Shown here piece by piece: positions 15,985 to 25,468 of a stretch of DNA of 64,000 nucleotides. The notes under the pieces are model-generated. The model had not been told where the DNA came from. It saw nothing but the letters and a program-made list of their open reading frames with translations, and did no database searches. Origin of the DNA: Hamadaea flava (lineage in GTDB: Bacteria > Actinomycetota > Actinomycetes > Mycobacteriales > Micromonosporaceae); NCBI RefSeq assembly GCF_024172085.1, contig NZ_JAMZDZ010000001.1, positions 4,650,001 through 4,714,000 on the forward strand. Direction: 5' to 3'. A program made the position numbers and the translations under genes. Numbering within the stretch: the stretch's first letter is position 1; every line of letters starts with the position of its first letter.

Positions 15985-18318
15985 TCAGTCCTCCTGGACC
16001 ACGTTCGTGGCGATGGTCGAGCCGAACAGCTTCGGCAACGTCGCCGACCACGCCTCGCGCAGCTCGTCGAGCGGCAGCGTGAACTGGTCGGCCACCTCCA
16101 GGGCCGCACCCTCGCCGGTCACCGTGCCCAGCCGGGTCAGCGGGATCTGCCGCTCCTCGCAGAGCGCGACGAACGCCATCTCGTGGCCCGGCGGCACCGC
16201 GACGAGCGCCCGGCCGGTGGACTCGGAGAAGAGGAAGACGAACGGCTGCGAGCCGGTCGACCACTCGCCGGGCAGCTCGACCGTCGCGCCGAAGCCCTTG
16301 CGCAGGCACGACTCCGCCAGCGCCTGGGCGAGCCCGCCGTCGGAGAGATCGTGCGCGGTGCGGATCAGCCCGTTCTCGGCCGCCTGCCCGATCGCGTCGC
16401 CCAGGCGGCGCTCACCGGCCAGGTCCACCTGCGGCGGCGTACCGCCGAGGTGCTGGTGCTCGACCCAGGCCCATTCGGAACCGGACAGCTCGTTGCGCGT
16501 CTCACCCAGCACGAACAGCACGTCACCGGCGTTGCTGAAGCCCATCGGCACCCGCTGCGTCACGTCCTGATGCACCCCGAGTACGCCCACGATCGGCGTC
16601 GGGTGGATCGCGGCCGCCCCGGTCTGGTTGTAGAAGCTGACGTTGCCGCCGGTGACCGGGATGCCGAGCTCGAGGCAGCCGTCGGCGAGGCCGCGTACCG
16701 CCTCGGCGAACTGCCACATGACCGCCGGATCCTCGGGCGAGCCGAAGTTCAGGCAGTTCGTCACCGCGACCGGGTCGGCCCCGGTGACCGCCACGTTCCG
16801 GTACGCCTCCGCCAGCGCCAGCTGCGCGCCCGCGTACGGGTCGAGCCGGGCGTAACGGGAGTTGCCGTCGAGCGAGATCGCCACACCGAGACCGGTGCTC
16901 TCGTCGAGCCGGATCAGGCCGGCGTCCTCCGGCTGGGCGAGCACGGTGTTGCCGAGCACGTAGCGGTCGTACTGCTCGGTCACCCAGCTCTTGTCGCAGA
17001 GGTTCGGCGACCCGACCATCCGCAGCACGGTGGCGCGCAGGTCGTCGCCGGTGGCCGGCTTCGGCAGCGTCTCGGCCCGGTCGGCCTGCAGCAACGGCAG
17101 GTCGTTCGGCTCCTTCAGCGGCCGGGCGTAAACCGGTCCGTCGTCCACGAGGCTGCCCGGTGGGACGTCCACGACGGTCTCGCCGCGCCAGGTGATGCGC
17201 AGCCGGCCGGCGGCCTCACCCGGCTCCGGCGCGGTGACCACGCCGATCGGGGTGGCCAGGACGCCCCACAGCTGGGCGATGCCGAGGACGGCGTTGAGCT
17301 TGGCCGGCTCGACGACCAGCAGCATGCGCTCCTGCGACTCGCTGGCGAGGATCTCGTGCGGGGTCATCGACGGCTCCCGCAGCGGCACCGTCTCCAGCTG
17401 GATGTCCATGCCGGTGCCGGCCGAGGCGCTGGTCTCGGTGAGGGCACAGGTGAGGCCGGCGCCGCCGAGGTCCTGCACGCCGACGATGAGGTCGGAGTTG
17501 TACAGCTCCAGGCAGCTCTCGATGAGCAGCTTCTCCGTGAACGGGTCGCCCACCTGGACGGACGGCCGCCGCTGCTCGGAGCCCTCGTCGAAGGTGGCGC
17601 TCGCCAGCACGGAGACGCCGCCGATGCCGTCGCGGCCGGTCTTCGCGCCCATCAGGACGACGATGTTGCCGGGGCCGTCGGCCTCCTTGCGCTGGAGCCG
17701 GTCGGCCGGCAGCACACCCACGCAGAGCGCGTTGACCAGCGGGTTGCCCTGGTAGGACGGGTCGAACACGACCTCGCCGCCGATGTTCGGCAGGCCCAGG
17801 CAGTTGCCGTAGCCGCCGACGCCCGCGACGACGCCGGGCAGCACCCGGGCGGTGTCGGGGTGGTCGGCCGCACCGAACCGCAGCGGGTCCATGACCGCGA
17901 GCGGCCGGGCGCCCATCGCGAGGATGTCCCGGACGATGCCGCCGACACCGGTCGCCGCGCCCTGATAGGGCTCGACGTAGGACGGGTGGTTGTGCGACTC
18001 GACCTTGAAGGTGACGGCGAGCTTGTCGGTGATCGCGATGACGCCCGCGTTCTCCCCGATGCCCGCCAGCATCCGATCGCTGGCCGGCTTCTTCTCGACG
18101 AACTGCTTCAGGTGGATCTTGCTCGACTTGTAGGAGCAGTGCTCACTCCACATGATCGAGTACATCGCCAGCTCCGACTGCGTCGGGCGCCGCCCGAGGA
18201 TCTGCCGGATCCGCTGGTACTCGTCCTGCTGGAGGCCCAGCTCGGCGTACGGCTGCTCCTCGTCCGGGGTCTGGACGGCGTGGCCGACGGTGTCGAAGTC
18301 CAACTCGACGGAGGTCAC
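15985..18318 (-). CDS. purL: Phosphoribosylformylglycinamidine synthase subunit PurL
   Basis: The 777-residue large subunit of the three-part FGAM synthase: it takes ammonia channelled from PurQ and converts FGAR to FGAM with ATP (step 4 of purine synthesis). The family segment [15 protein letters not shown] is near residue 54. The size is that of small PurL, which needs separate PurQ and PurS, both encoded just upstream. The GTG at 18318 overlaps the purQ stop by four bases. It ends the pur operon; no strong hairpin was seen in the 115 bases before the next gene. Confidence 0.96.
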   Translation of the reverse strand: MTSVELDFDTVGHAVQTPDEEQPYAELGLQQDEYQRIRQILGRRPTQSELAMYSIMWSEHCSYKSSKIHLKQFVEKKPASDRMLAGIGENAGVIAITDKLAVTFKVESHNHPSYVEPYQGAATGVGGIVRDILAMGARPLAVMDPLRFGAADHPDTARVLPGVVAGVGGYGNCLGLPNIGGEVVFDPSYQGNPLVNALCVGVLPADRLQRKEADGPGNIVVLMGAKTGRDGIGGVSVLASATFDEGSEQRRPSVQVGDPFTEKLLIESCLELYNSDLIVGVQDLGGAGLTCALTETSASAGTGMDIQLETVPLREPSMTPHEILASESQERMLLVVEPAKLNAVLGIAQLWGVLATPIGVVTAPEPGEAAGRLRITWRGETVVDVPPGSLVDDGPVYARPLKEPNDLPLLQADRAETLPKPATGDDLRATVLRMVGSPNLCDKSWVTEQYDRYVLGNTVLAQPEDAGLIRLDESTGLGVAISLDGNSRYARLDPYAGAQLALAEAYRNVAVTGADPVAVTNCLNFGSPEDPAVMWQFAEAVRGLADGCLELGIPVTGGNVSFYNQTGAAAIHPTPIVGVLGVHQDVTQRVPMGFSNAGDVLFVLGETRNELSGSEWAWVEHQHLGGTPPQVDLAGERRLGDAIGQAAENGLIRTAHDLSDGGLAQALAESCLRKGFGATVELPGEWSTGSQPFVFLFSESTGRALVAVPPGHEMAFVALCEERQIPLTRLGTVTGEGAALEVADQFTLPLDELREAWSATLPKLFGSTIATNVVQED

Positions 18319-19064
18319 GCCTCCACCTCCTCATCGGTCTCCGGCGCGTGGCCCACGCCGGGAACGGCGGCCGGGGCGTACGCCGCGGGCACAGTCGCCG
18401 CCGCGTACGCCTTGAGCACCGAGGTGAAGAAGCCGAGTCCGTCGGTGGAGGGACCGGTCAGCAGGTCGATCGCGTGCTCAGGGTGCGGCATGATGCCGAC
18501 GACGTTGCCCGCTTCGTTGCGGACGGCCGCGATGTCGCGCATCGACCCGTTCGGGTTCTCGCCGACGTAGCGGGCGACGATCTGGCCGTTGGCCTCGAGC
18601 GAGTCCAGCAGTTCCGGGGAGCCCACGTAGCAGCCCTCGCCGTTCTTGACCGGGATGACGATCTCCTGGCTCTCGGCGAAGTCCCGGGTCCAGGCGGTCT
18701 GCGTGTTCTCGATCTTGAGCCGCTGGTCGCGGTTACGGAAGTGCAGGTGCTGATTGCGGGTCAGCGCGCCGGGCAGCAGGTGCGCCTCGCACAGGATCTG
18801 GAAGCCGTTGCAGATGCCGAGCACGGGCAGACCGTCGCCGGCCGCCTTCGTGATGGCCTCCATCACCGGGGCGAACCGGGCGATCGCGCCGCAGCGCAGG
18901 TAGTCGCCGTAAGAGAAGCCACCCGGGAGCACCACGGCGTCGACGCCGTGCAGATCCGGGTCGGCGTGCCAGAGGCGGACGGCCTCGGCGCCGCCGAATC
19001 GCGCGGCGCGCGCCGCGTCCCCGTCATCGAGTGACCCGGGGAAGGTCACGACACCGATCTTCAC
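18315..19064 (-). CDS. purQ: Phosphoribosylformylglycinamidine synthase subunit PurQ (glutaminase)
   Basis: A 249-residue class I glutamine amidotransferase that supplies ammonia to PurL. The nucleophile elbow is [17 protein letters not shown], with the catalytic cysteine in GICNG, and the histidine/glutamate pair is in MPHPEHA near the C-terminus. The protein ends with an extra Ala/Pro/Val-rich tail of about 30 residues ([18 protein letters not shown]), beyond the usual family end. It overlaps purS by four bases and purL by four bases. Confidence 0.96.
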   Translation of the reverse strand: MKIGVVTFPGSLDDGDAARAARFGGAEAVRLWHADPDLHGVDAVVLPGGFSYGDYLRCGAIARFAPVMEAITKAAGDGLPVLGICNGFQILCEAHLLPGALTRNQHLHFRNRDQRLKIENTQTAWTRDFAESQEIVIPVKNGEGCYVGSPELLDSLEANGQIVARYVGENPNGSMRDIAAVRNEAGNVVGIMPHPEHAIDLLTGPSTDGLGFFTSVLKAYAAATVPAAYAPAAVPGVGHAPETDEEVEA

Positions 19065-19297
19065 TGCTCGACCCGGACCGTGTAGTCCTCGATCACCGGG
19101 TTCGCCAGCAGCTTGTCGGCGATCTCCTTGGCCCGGTCGAGGTCGGCCTCACCAGAGAAGTCGATCTCCACGCGCCGGCCGATGCGTACCGAGGCGACGT
19201 CGCTGACGCCTAGGCGGGGCAGCGCGTTGGCGACCGCCTGCCCCTGCGGGTCCAGAATTTCGGGCTTGAGCATGACGTCTACCACGACGCGAGCCAC
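19061..19297 (-). CDS. purS: Phosphoribosylformylglycinamidine synthase subunit PurS
   Basis: The 78-residue PurS subunit, which bridges PurQ and PurL and is needed for ammonia transfer. The N-terminus [19 protein letters not shown] and [20 protein letters not shown] are typical. A GGAG ribosome-binding site precedes the start, so this first gene of the operon has a leader. The stop overlaps the purQ start. Confidence 0.95.
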   Translation of the reverse strand: MARVVVDVMLKPEILDPQGQAVANALPRLGVSDVASVRIGRRVEIDFSGEADLDRAKEIADKLLANPVIEDYTVRVEQ

Positions 19298-19329
19298 GGG
19301 GTTCTCCTTGACGTTGCCAGTCTCGTGCG

Positions 19330-19343
19330 GGCTGGGCCCAGCC
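19330..19343. promoter_or_regulatory. Perfect 14-base palindrome upstream of purS
   Basis: GGCTGGGCCCAGCC lies 33 bases before the purS start, in the probable leader or promoter of the purSQL operon. A dimeric regulator could bind here, but the short GC-only sequence may be chance. Confidence 0.25.
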
Positions 19344-19389
19344 TACCTGCCCGGATGCCGCGACTTGACGGCGACCCGTTCGTTAACGA

Positions 19390-19404
19390 CGGGGTTCGAC
19401 CCCG
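19390..19404 (-). terminator. Short hairpin downstream of the GDT1-family gene
   Basis: CGGGGT-TCG-ACCCCG, six-base arms and a three-base loop, lies 33 bases past the stop at 19437 and before the purS promoter region. It probably separates the two transcription units. Confidence 0.4.
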
Positions 19405-19436
19405 CTCCCACCTCGGCGGGTGTACTTTCCGAGGGC

Positions 19437-20039
19437 TCAGACGAGAGAGACGACCGTGAGTGTGGCCAAGATCGCACAGATGCTCGCGCCGACGTAACGG
19501 ATGACACTCAGGCGTACGCGCTTGAGGAGCCAGCGGCCGAGCAGGACGGCGGCTCCGGCGACCGTCGCGAGGGCGACGAACGCGCCGAGCCCGACGGCGA
19601 CGGCGTGCCCGCCGCGGGCCACCAGCGCGGCCGTGGCCAGCTGCGACAGGTCACCCCATTCGGCGGCGAACAACACCGCGAAGCTCGCGAGCGCCGCCCG
19701 CCAGCCCGTCCGGGGCGCGGTGATCTTCTCCGAGTACTCCGCCTCGGCCTCGGCCTCCTCGGAGTCCGCCTTCCGCGCGCCTCGGAACAGGATCACCGCT
19801 CCGATCGCGAACATCAGCGCCGCGAACAGCGTCACCGGAGTCTTGGGCAACCGCGCGAGCAGTGCTCCGGCCCCGGCCGCGACGGCGCACTGCACCGCGA
19901 AGGCGGCGCTCACGCCGAGCCAGACCGGGAGCGGGCGATAGCGCGTACTGAGGACGAGGGTCGCGACGAACGTCTTGTCCGGCAGCTCGACCGGGACGAT
20001 CAAGATGAACGCGGTCAGGAAGGCGGTGATCCACTCCAC
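19437..20039 (-). CDS. TMEM165/GDT1 family cation transporter (UPF0016)
   Basis: A 200-residue membrane protein with six predicted segments in two halves. Each half has the family's acidic signature: VELPDKTFVATLVLSTRY near residue 17 (E-x-x-D-K-T) and AAEWGDLSQLATAALVARG near residue 124 (E-x-G-D-x-S). A charged loop rich in Glu (about residues 90-105) joins the halves. Bacterial relatives export manganese, and eukaryotic ones move Mn/Ca; the ion here is inferred. It begins 11 bases after the purB stop, so probably it is cotranscribed with purB. No manganese riboswitch was seen. Confidence 0.88.
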   Translation of the reverse strand: MEWITAFLTAFILIVPVELPDKTFVATLVLSTRYRPLPVWLGVSAAFAVQCAVAAGAGALLARLPKTPVTLFAALMFAIGAVILFRGARKADSEEAEAEAEYSEKITAPRTGWRAALASFAVLFAAEWGDLSQLATAALVARGGHAVAVGLGAFVALATVAGAAVLLGRWLLKRVRLSVIRYVGASICAILATLTVVSLV

Positions 20040-20049
20040 AGCGGGCCGC

Positions 20050-21480
20050 TCAGAGGATCGCGCCGGGGGCGTACGCCGCCGCCTGCGGGTAGCGCCGCGT
20101 GATCTCCTGCACCTGGGCGGCGATCTCCGCCACCTGGGCGCTCGCCGCCCCGACGAAGGCGGCCCGGTCCTTGACGAGGTCGTCGATCTCCGCCCGGGTC
20201 AGGCCCAGCCGCGGATCGGCCGCCAGCCGGTCGAACAGGTCGTTCACCGCCTGACCCCGTTCCCGCATCGCCAGGGCGACCCCGACGGCGTGCTCCTTGA
20301 TCGCCTCGTGGGCCACCTCGCGGCCGACGCCCTTGCGTACCGCCGCGACCAGGATCTTGGTGGTGGCGAGGAACGGCAGGAAGCGCTCCAGCTCGCGATC
20401 GATGACGGCCGGGTACGCCCCGAACTCGTCGAGCACGGTCAGGAAGGTCTCGAACAGCCCGTCCAGCGCGAAGTACGCGTCCGGCAGCGCCACCCGGCGG
20501 ACGACCGAGCAGGAGACGTCGCCCTCGTTCCACTGGTCCCCGGCCAGCTCGCCGACCATGGACAGGTAGCCCCGGACGATCACGGCGAGCCCGTTGATCC
20601 GCTCGCTGGACCGGGTGTTCATCTTGTGTGGCATCGCCGACGAGCCGACCTGGCCGGGCTTGAAGCCCTCGGTCGCCAGCTCCTGCCCGACCATGAGCCG
20701 GATCGTGGTGGCCAGGCTGGACGGTGCGGCCGCCGCCTGCGCCAGCGCCGACAGCACGTCGAAGTCGAGCGAGCGCGGGTAGACCTGGCCGACGCTCGTC
20801 AGCACCCGTTCGAAGCCGAGGTGCCGGGCGACGGCCTGCTCCAGCTCGGCCAGTTTGACGGCGTCGCCGTCCAGCAGATCCAGCTGGTCGGCGGCGGTGC
20901 CGACCGGGCCCTTGATGCCGCGCAACGGGTAGCGGCGCAGCAGATCCTCGACCCGGTCGAACGCGATGAGCAGTTCCTGGGCCGCGCTGGCGAAGCGCTT
21001 GCCCAGCGTGGTGGCCTGCGCGGCGACGTTGTGCGACCGGCCGGTCAGGACCAGCTCGTCGTAGCGGACCGCGAGCGCGCCGAGCCGGGCCAGCGCGGCC
21101 ACCATCCGATCCCGGATCAGCCGCAGGGAGTCCCGGATCTGCAGCTGCTCGACGTTCTCGGTCAGGTCACGCGAGGTCATGCCCTTGTGGATGTGCTCAT
21201 GCCCGGCGAGCGCGCTGAACTCCTCGATGCGGGCCTTCACGTCGTGCCGGGTCACCCGCTCCCGCTCGGCGATCGAGGCCAGGTCCACCTGGTCGAGGAC
21301 CCCCTCGTACGCCTCGACGACGCCGTCGGGCACCGGGATGCCGAGATCCCGTTGGGCGCGCAGGACGGCCAGCCAGAGGCGGCGTTCCGCCCGGATCTTC
21401 TCCTCGGCCGCCCAGATCGCCGTCATCTCGGCGGAGGCGTACCGGGAGGCCAGCACGTTGGGAATCTTCGGAGCGCTCAC
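20050..21480 (-). CDS. purB: Adenylosuccinate lyase
   Basis: A 476-residue member of the fumarase/aspartase superfamily that splits SAICAR and adenylosuccinate, releasing fumarate, in purine and AMP synthesis. The superfamily signature GSSAMPHKMNTRSSERI with the mobile catalytic serine loop is near residue 287, and TSRDLTEN holds an active-site segment. The GTG at 21480 lies six bases after a TAGGAT box, suggesting a leaderless message. Its neighbours purSQL lie on the same strand downstream, separated by the transporter gene. Confidence 0.95.
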   Translation of the reverse strand: MSAPKIPNVLASRYASAEMTAIWAAEEKIRAERRLWLAVLRAQRDLGIPVPDGVVEAYEGVLDQVDLASIAERERVTRHDVKARIEEFSALAGHEHIHKGMTSRDLTENVEQLQIRDSLRLIRDRMVAALARLGALAVRYDELVLTGRSHNVAAQATTLGKRFASAAQELLIAFDRVEDLLRRYPLRGIKGPVGTAADQLDLLDGDAVKLAELEQAVARHLGFERVLTSVGQVYPRSLDFDVLSALAQAAAAPSSLATTIRLMVGQELATEGFKPGQVGSSAMPHKMNTRSSERINGLAVIVRGYLSMVGELAGDQWNEGDVSCSVVRRVALPDAYFALDGLFETFLTVLDEFGAYPAVIDRELERFLPFLATTKILVAAVRKGVGREVAHEAIKEHAVGVALAMRERGQAVNDLFDRLAADPRLGLTRAEIDDLVKDRAAFVGAASAQVAEIAAQVQEITRRYPQAAAYAPGAIL

Positions 21481-21486
21481 GCGACC

Positions 21487-21492
21487 ATCCTA
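21487..21492 (-). promoter_or_regulatory. -10 box (TAGGAT) of purB
   Basis: TAGGAT on the minus strand, six bases before the purB GTG start; leaderless spacing. Confidence 0.5.
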
Positions 21493-21521
21493 CGAACCCG
21501 GGATCTCGCCCCGACCGGCGA

Positions 21522-21941
21522 TCAGCTGAGTTCCGCCCAGACGCTCTGACCGAGTCCGTCCTTCTCGACTCCCCATCGATCGGACAGCGCCTCGACGATG
21601 GTCAGCCCGCGCCCGTCGACCTCCTCCGGACCGGCGATCCGGGGAGCGGGGAGCGCGATGGTCGACCCGCCGTCGGTGACCCGCACCTCGACGGCATTGC
21701 CCCCGCCGAACTCGCGCACGCGCCAGGCGACCCGGACGACCCCGCCGGGCAGCGGTCCGGCGTGCCGGACGGCATTGCCGACCAGCTCGGCGACGACGGC
21801 CACGACGTCGGAGAGCAGCGCCGGGGGAAGTACGCCCGCCAGCTCGGCGGCGAGCCGATGACGTGCCTGCTGAGCACCCTGCGCGTGATGCGGCACCACC
21901 ACGCACCAAGCCCGTTCAGCGACGGCCATCGTCACGCTCAT
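21522..21941 (-). CDS. ATP-binding protein of the anti-sigma/RsbW-like HATPase type
   Basis: A protein of about 139 residues made of a single GHKL ATPase domain. The N-box is VVAELVGNAVRHAG, followed by VTDGG (G1) and GRGLTIVEALSDRWG (G2). Actinomycetes have many such stand-alone proteins; known ones bind sigma factors or phosphorylate anti-anti-sigma factors. Here it follows 14 bases after a histidine kinase gene, so they may be cotranscribed. Start is uncertain: ATG 21941, GTG 21935 (best spaced from the GGAGG at about 21943-21947) or ATG 21929. Confidence 0.8.
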   Translation of the reverse strand: MSVTMAVAERAWCVVVPHHAQGAQQARHRLAAELAGVLPPALLSDVVAVVAELVGNAVRHAGPLPGGVVRVAWRVREFGGGNAVEVRVTDGGSTIALPAPRIAGPEEVDGRGLTIVEALSDRWGVEKDGLGQSVWAELS

Positions 21942-21955
21942 GCCTCCCTGGACCC

Positions 21956-23173
21956 TCACCGGTCCCCTCGCGGCAGTCGTACCTCTGCGACCGTACCTCC
22001 CCCGTCCCGTGGACGTAAGGACACCCAACCGTTTTGTCGTTCAATAGTCTTTCGGACGAGGTAGAGACCCAACCCGACACCCGGGCGGCGCGCGGAGCCA
22101 TGATCTCCACCCTGCCAGTAGCGTTCGAAGGCCATTTCGACCTCCTCCGGGCGAACCCCGATGCCCCGATCGGAGACCCGGAAGTAGACGGTCCGGCCGT
22201 CTTGACCGGCGGTCAGCGTGATCGGCTCAGCCGAACCGGAGTACTTGTCGGCGTTCGTCACCAGTTCCGTCAGCACTGTGACGATGTCCGACCGGTTGCC
22301 CAGCGCGGCGGACAGCGTCGGCGGCAACGCGACCGAGAGCCGCCGGCGCAGGTGAGCCGGCAGGTCGGCGGCGGCCCCGCGCAGCGCCTCGGTGAGGTCG
22401 AACGCCGCCGGATGCACCTCGAAGACCCCGCCCACGCTGCTCGTCAGGAGGCGGTCGATCAACCGGGCCAGCTCGCCCGAACGCTGCCCGATGACCCGGA
22501 TCGCCTCCATCCGCGAACGGGTGTCGAGGGCGTCCCAGTGATCGGTCAGCGTGTCGGCGTACCCCTTGATGACCGTGACCGGCGTCCGCAGCTCGTGGCT
22601 CGCCATCGCGACGAACAGGCCGCGCTCGGAGACCTCGCGCCCGCCCGGAGCCGCGGCCACCTCGCCGTCGCCGAGAACCGGCAGGCCGACACGGTCGGTA
22701 TAGAGGTGCGCGGCGACCGAGCCCGCGAGCCGCATGATCAGCGCCTCGTCCTCGGGATCGAGATACGGCTGGCCCGCGCCGAAGACCGCCACCAGGTTGC
22801 CGACCACCCGGCCGTCGGCCTCGGCCGAGGCGACCAGCAGCCGGCGGACGCCGAACCCGGCCAGGTGCTGACGGGCGAGCGCCTGGATGTCGTCCACGTC
22901 GTACTCATGGACGCCCGGACCGGAGCGGACCGCCTTGGCGTGATCGGTCATGCCGTCGAAGCGGATCCCGACGAACGGCGCGAGCAGCCCCTGGGCCGCG
23001 ATGACCCGGCCGTCCGCGACGGTGTACTCCGACGCCGCCAGGCCCTGCGCACCCAGTCCCGCCTGCACCGCCGTGATCAGCTCGCCGATCGCGGGCAACC
23101 CCGGACCACCGGAGTTGACCTTCTCCAGCATCGCGGTCAGGCCGGCGATCAGCGTTCGGGAGCGGGAGTCCAC
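21956..23173 (-). CDS. Sensor histidine kinase, cytoplasmic, GAF-like input
   Basis: A 405-residue kinase with no membrane segment. Residues about 15-165 look like a GAF-type sensory domain. The H-box ASHELRTPVTVIKGY is near residue 195. The ATPase part has an N-box (ELVTNADKYSG), G1 (VSDRGIGV), an F-box (FERYWQG) and G2 (GVGLGLYLVRK). No response regulator gene is adjacent, so it is an orphan kinase; the gene downstream encodes an RsbW-like ATPase. It starts at GTG 23173; no better start was seen. Confidence 0.85.
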   Translation of the reverse strand: MDSRSRTLIAGLTAMLEKVNSGGPGLPAIGELITAVQAGLGAQGLAASEYTVADGRVIAAQGLLAPFVGIRFDGMTDHAKAVRSGPGVHEYDVDDIQALARQHLAGFGVRRLLVASAEADGRVVGNLVAVFGAGQPYLDPEDEALIMRLAGSVAAHLYTDRVGLPVLGDGEVAAAPGGREVSERGLFVAMASHELRTPVTVIKGYADTLTDHWDALDTRSRMEAIRVIGQRSGELARLIDRLLTSSVGGVFEVHPAAFDLTEALRGAAADLPAHLRRRLSVALPPTLSAALGNRSDIVTVLTELVTNADKYSGSAEPITLTAGQDGRTVYFRVSDRGIGVRPEEVEMAFERYWQGGDHGSARRPGVGLGLYLVRKTIERQNGWVSLRPRDGGGTVAEVRLPRGDR

Positions 23174-23206
23174 TTCGTAGATCCTGCCGCTCAGGCAGTG
23201 GGAGCG

Positions 23207-23947
23207 CTATACCCCTAGATAGGAGCGCACCTCACCCGGCCGGTCGGTGATGACGGCGTCGACCCCGAGGCTCACCACGAGATCCACGTCCCGTAGCTCG
23301 TTCACCGTCCAGACGTAGATGTCGTTGCCCTGCGCCTTCAGGCGGCGTACCAGGTCGGGGCGGCGGCGGACCAGTTCCAGCCCCGGACCGGCGATCCGCG
23401 CCCCGAACGGCAGCCGGCTCGGCTTCAGGCCCGGCGGGATCAGGTCCATCAACTGCACGCGCGGGAGCGCGGGAGCGAGGGCCCGCACTCGGCGTACCGC
23501 CAGGGGAGAGAAGGACATCACGGTGACCTGCACCGGCGCGTCCTCCCGGGGGCGGTCGAGACCGTGCTTGCGCAGCAGCGCGAGCAGGCGCAGCTCGACG
23601 GCCTTGCCGTAGCGGTTGGGGTGTTTGGTCTCGACCAGCAGCCGGACCGGGCGGTCCGCGCCCCGCGCCAGCTCGATCAGGTCGTCGAGGGTGAGGATCG
23701 GCTCGCCGCCGAAGTCGACGTCGCGCAACTGCGCGAGCGACCGCTGCGAGACCGGCCCGCGCTGGTCGCTCGTGCGGTCCAGCGTCCGGTCGTGGATCAA
23801 GACCAGATGCCCGTCGCGGCTGAGCCGCACGTCGCACTCCAGTCCGTCGGCCCCGTCCGTCAAGGCCTTCTCGTACGCCGACCGGCTGTGTTCCGGGTAC
23901 GCGGCCGAAGCCCCACGATGCGCGATGACCAAGGGGATCTGTCGCAC
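23207..23947 (-). CDS. Glycerophosphodiester phosphodiesterase
   Basis: A 246-residue GDPD-family enzyme that hydrolyses glycerophosphodiesters to glycerol-3-phosphate and an alcohol. The catalytic motif is VIAHRGASAAYPEHS at the N-terminus, with the second histidine in GHLVLIHDRTLDRTS and the Glu/Asp metal ligand in GLECDVRLSRDG. There is no signal peptide, so it should act in the cytoplasm. The GTG at 23947 overlaps the rhodanese stop by one base; the longer upstream frame is the rhodanese shadow. Confidence 0.88.
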   Translation of the reverse strand: MRQIPLVIAHRGASAAYPEHSRSAYEKALTDGADGLECDVRLSRDGHLVLIHDRTLDRTSDQRGPVSQRSLAQLRDVDFGGEPILTLDDLIELARGADRPVRLLVETKHPNRYGKAVELRLLALLRKHGLDRPREDAPVQVTVMSFSPLAVRRVRALAPALPRVQLMDLIPPGLKPSRLPFGARIAGPGLELVRRRPDLVRRLKAQGNDIYVWTVNELRDVDLVVSLGVDAVITDRPGEVRSYLGV

Positions 23948-24273
23948 TAGAGGACCCGGGCCGGCTGACCGTCTTCGCTGACCATCGGGCGGCCGCCGGC
24001 GGCCCAGTCGAGCATCCCGCCGTCGAGGTTGACGACGTTGTCGTAGCCCTGCTGCTGGAGGTACGCGACGACCTGGCCGGACCGGCCGCCGGAGCGGCAG
24101 ACCACCACGACGTCGCCGTCGCGGGGGATCTCCGCCAGCCGGACCGGGACCTCCATCATCGGCAGGTGCACAGCGTCCGGGGCGTGCCCGGCCGACCACT
24201 CGTCAGGCTCCCGGACGTCGAGCAGGTACGCACCGGCCGGCAGCTGGCCGGCGTCGATCACTGGAATCCGCAC
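23947..24273 (-). CDS. Rhodanese-like sulfurtransferase, single domain
   Basis: A 108-residue protein with one rhodanese domain: LLDVREPDEWSAGHAPDAVH, then the active-site loop VVCRSGGRSGQVVAYL with the catalytic cysteine in CRSGGRS. It could carry sulfane sulfur; the acceptor is unknown. It is coupled to the phosphodiesterase by a TAGTG overlap. The GTG at 24273 is six bases past a TAGCCT box. Confidence 0.88.
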   Translation of the reverse strand: MRIPVIDAGQLPAGAYLLDVREPDEWSAGHAPDAVHLPMMEVPVRLAEIPRDGDVVVVCRSGGRSGQVVAYLQQQGYDNVVNLDGGMLDWAAGGRPMVSEDGQPARVL

Positions 24274-24279
24274 GGTTCC

Positions 24280-24285
24280 AGGCTA
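24280..24285 (-). promoter_or_regulatory. -10 box (TAGCCT) of the rhodanese operon
   Basis: TAGCCT on the minus strand, six bases before the GTG at 24273; leaderless spacing. Confidence 0.5.
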
Positions 24286-24290
24286 GCCGC

Positions 24291-25340
24291 CTAGAGCGGG
24301 TTGACCCACTTCGGATGGGCGGCCGCCCAGGTCTGCAGGTCGGCGGCCCGCAGCGCGACGAACAGGCTCGGCGCCTCGCCGCTGAGGAAGACGTAGGACA
24401 CGTCGCCGACCATGTCGGGATAGCTCGGCACCTTGATCCCGGTCAGGTCGGCGGGGCCGAGCCTGTGCAGGCCGAACAGCAGGTCGGTCAGCGATCGGCC
24501 GCCGGTGTCGACGGTCAGCGTGCTGCCCACCGCCCGGAGGAGCTGGTCGAGCTTCAGCGGGTTGTACGCCAGCCCGCTGTCGCCGGCCCGCTGGAGGATC
24601 GCCTTGAGCAGCTGCTGCTGGTGGCGCTGGCGGTCGTAGTCGCCGTCAGGCAGCCCGTACCGCTGCCGCGAGTAGTCGAGGGCGTCCGCGCCGTTCATGC
24701 GTACGCACCCGACCTTGAACACCTTGTCGGTGTGGATCGACTGGACCTGGTGGTCGACGCAGAGGTCCACCCCGCCGAGCAGGTCGATCACCCGCTGGAA
24801 GCCGGAGAACTCGATGATCGCGGCGCCGTCGAACTTCACGCCGGTCAGCTTGGTCAGCGTCGCCGAGAGCAGCTGGACGCCGCCGTTGCCGCCGCCCCCG
24901 TAGGAGAAGGCCGCATTGATCTTGTCGCTGCCGCCCTCGAACCCCGCCTTCCGGTCCGCCGGGATCTCCACCTGCAGATCGCGCGGGATCGAGAGGAGAC
25001 TGACCTTCGTCAGGTCCGCGTTCACCTGGGCGATGATGATCGTGTCGGAGCGCTGACCGGCGTCCGGCGACCAGGATCGCTTGTCCGACCCGATGAGCAG
25101 GAAGTTGAGCGGCCCGTGCAGCGGAGCCTGCCGGAACCGCACCCGGGGATCGGCTCCCGTCTCGTCCGGCCGCGACGCGCTCGACAGCAGGTCGCCTCGG
25201 GTGACGCTGGAGTCGTAGCGATGGATCATGAGCCGCACCGCGGCGGCCCCGCCGACACCGAGCAGGAACGTCAGGACGGCAGCGGCGGCGATGATGATCG
25301 GCCATCGGCGCAGCAGACGATCGGAGCGGTGCGATGGCAC
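24291..25340 (-). CDS. LCP (LytR-CpsA-Psr) family cell-wall ligase, copy 1
   Basis: A 349-residue membrane-anchored enzyme: short basic cytoplasmic start, one membrane segment (WPIIIAAAAVLTFLLGVGG), then an extracellular LCP domain. LCP proteins transfer polyprenyl-phosphate-linked glycopolymers onto peptidoglycan. The active-site set is intact: RSDTIIIAQV, SLLSIPRDLQVEIP (catalytic Arg in SIPRD), DKINAAFSYGG and RQRYGLPDGDYDRQRHQQQ. Two cysteines (VDLCVDH and VGCVRMNG) may form the usual disulfide. It is the last of three LCP genes in a row. The GTG start gives a normal N-terminus. Confidence 0.92.
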   Translation of the reverse strand: MPSHRSDRLLRRWPIIIAAAAVLTFLLGVGGAAAVRLMIHRYDSSVTRGDLLSSASRPDETGADPRVRFRQAPLHGPLNFLLIGSDKRSWSPDAGQRSDTIIIAQVNADLTKVSLLSIPRDLQVEIPADRKAGFEGGSDKINAAFSYGGGGNGGVQLLSATLTKLTGVKFDGAAIIEFSGFQRVIDLLGGVDLCVDHQVQSIHTDKVFKVGCVRMNGADALDYSRQRYGLPDGDYDRQRHQQQLLKAILQRAGDSGLAYNPLKLDQLLRAVGSTLTVDTGGRSLTDLLFGLHRLGPADLTGIKVPSYPDMVGDVSYVFLSGEAPSLFVALRAADLQTWAAAHPKWVNPL

Positions 25341-25392
25341 GGTCGGACGTCCAATCTGGGCCCAGACCGCGGGTGCTCCCCGCCTCCGACCT

Positions 25393-25424
25393 GGGCTCTC
25401 GCAGTCAGATTAAGGCGAGAGCCC
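25393..25424 (-). terminator. Hairpin between LCP genes 1 and 2
   Basis: Nine-base arms GGGCTCTCG / CGAGAGCCC with a 14-base loop lie between the stop of LCP 2 (25469) and the start of LCP 1 (25340). It may end the upstream transcript or attenuate read-through. Confidence 0.5.
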
Positions 25425-25468
25425 GCCACCCAGCGGGGGAATTGCGTAACTTTTTCGGCTAGATGCCG

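Noticed and set aside
16183-18570. 795-residue open frame on the plus strand across purL and purQ
   Set aside because: It is the mirror of purL/purQ codons: rich in Arg, Asp, Val, Leu and His runs, no recognisable motif, and it spans two well-identified genes on the other strand.
19298-20049. Manganese (yybP-ykoY) riboswitch for the GDT1-family transporter
   Set aside because: The gene begins 11 bases after purB, leaving no room for a structured leader, and no such fold was seen.
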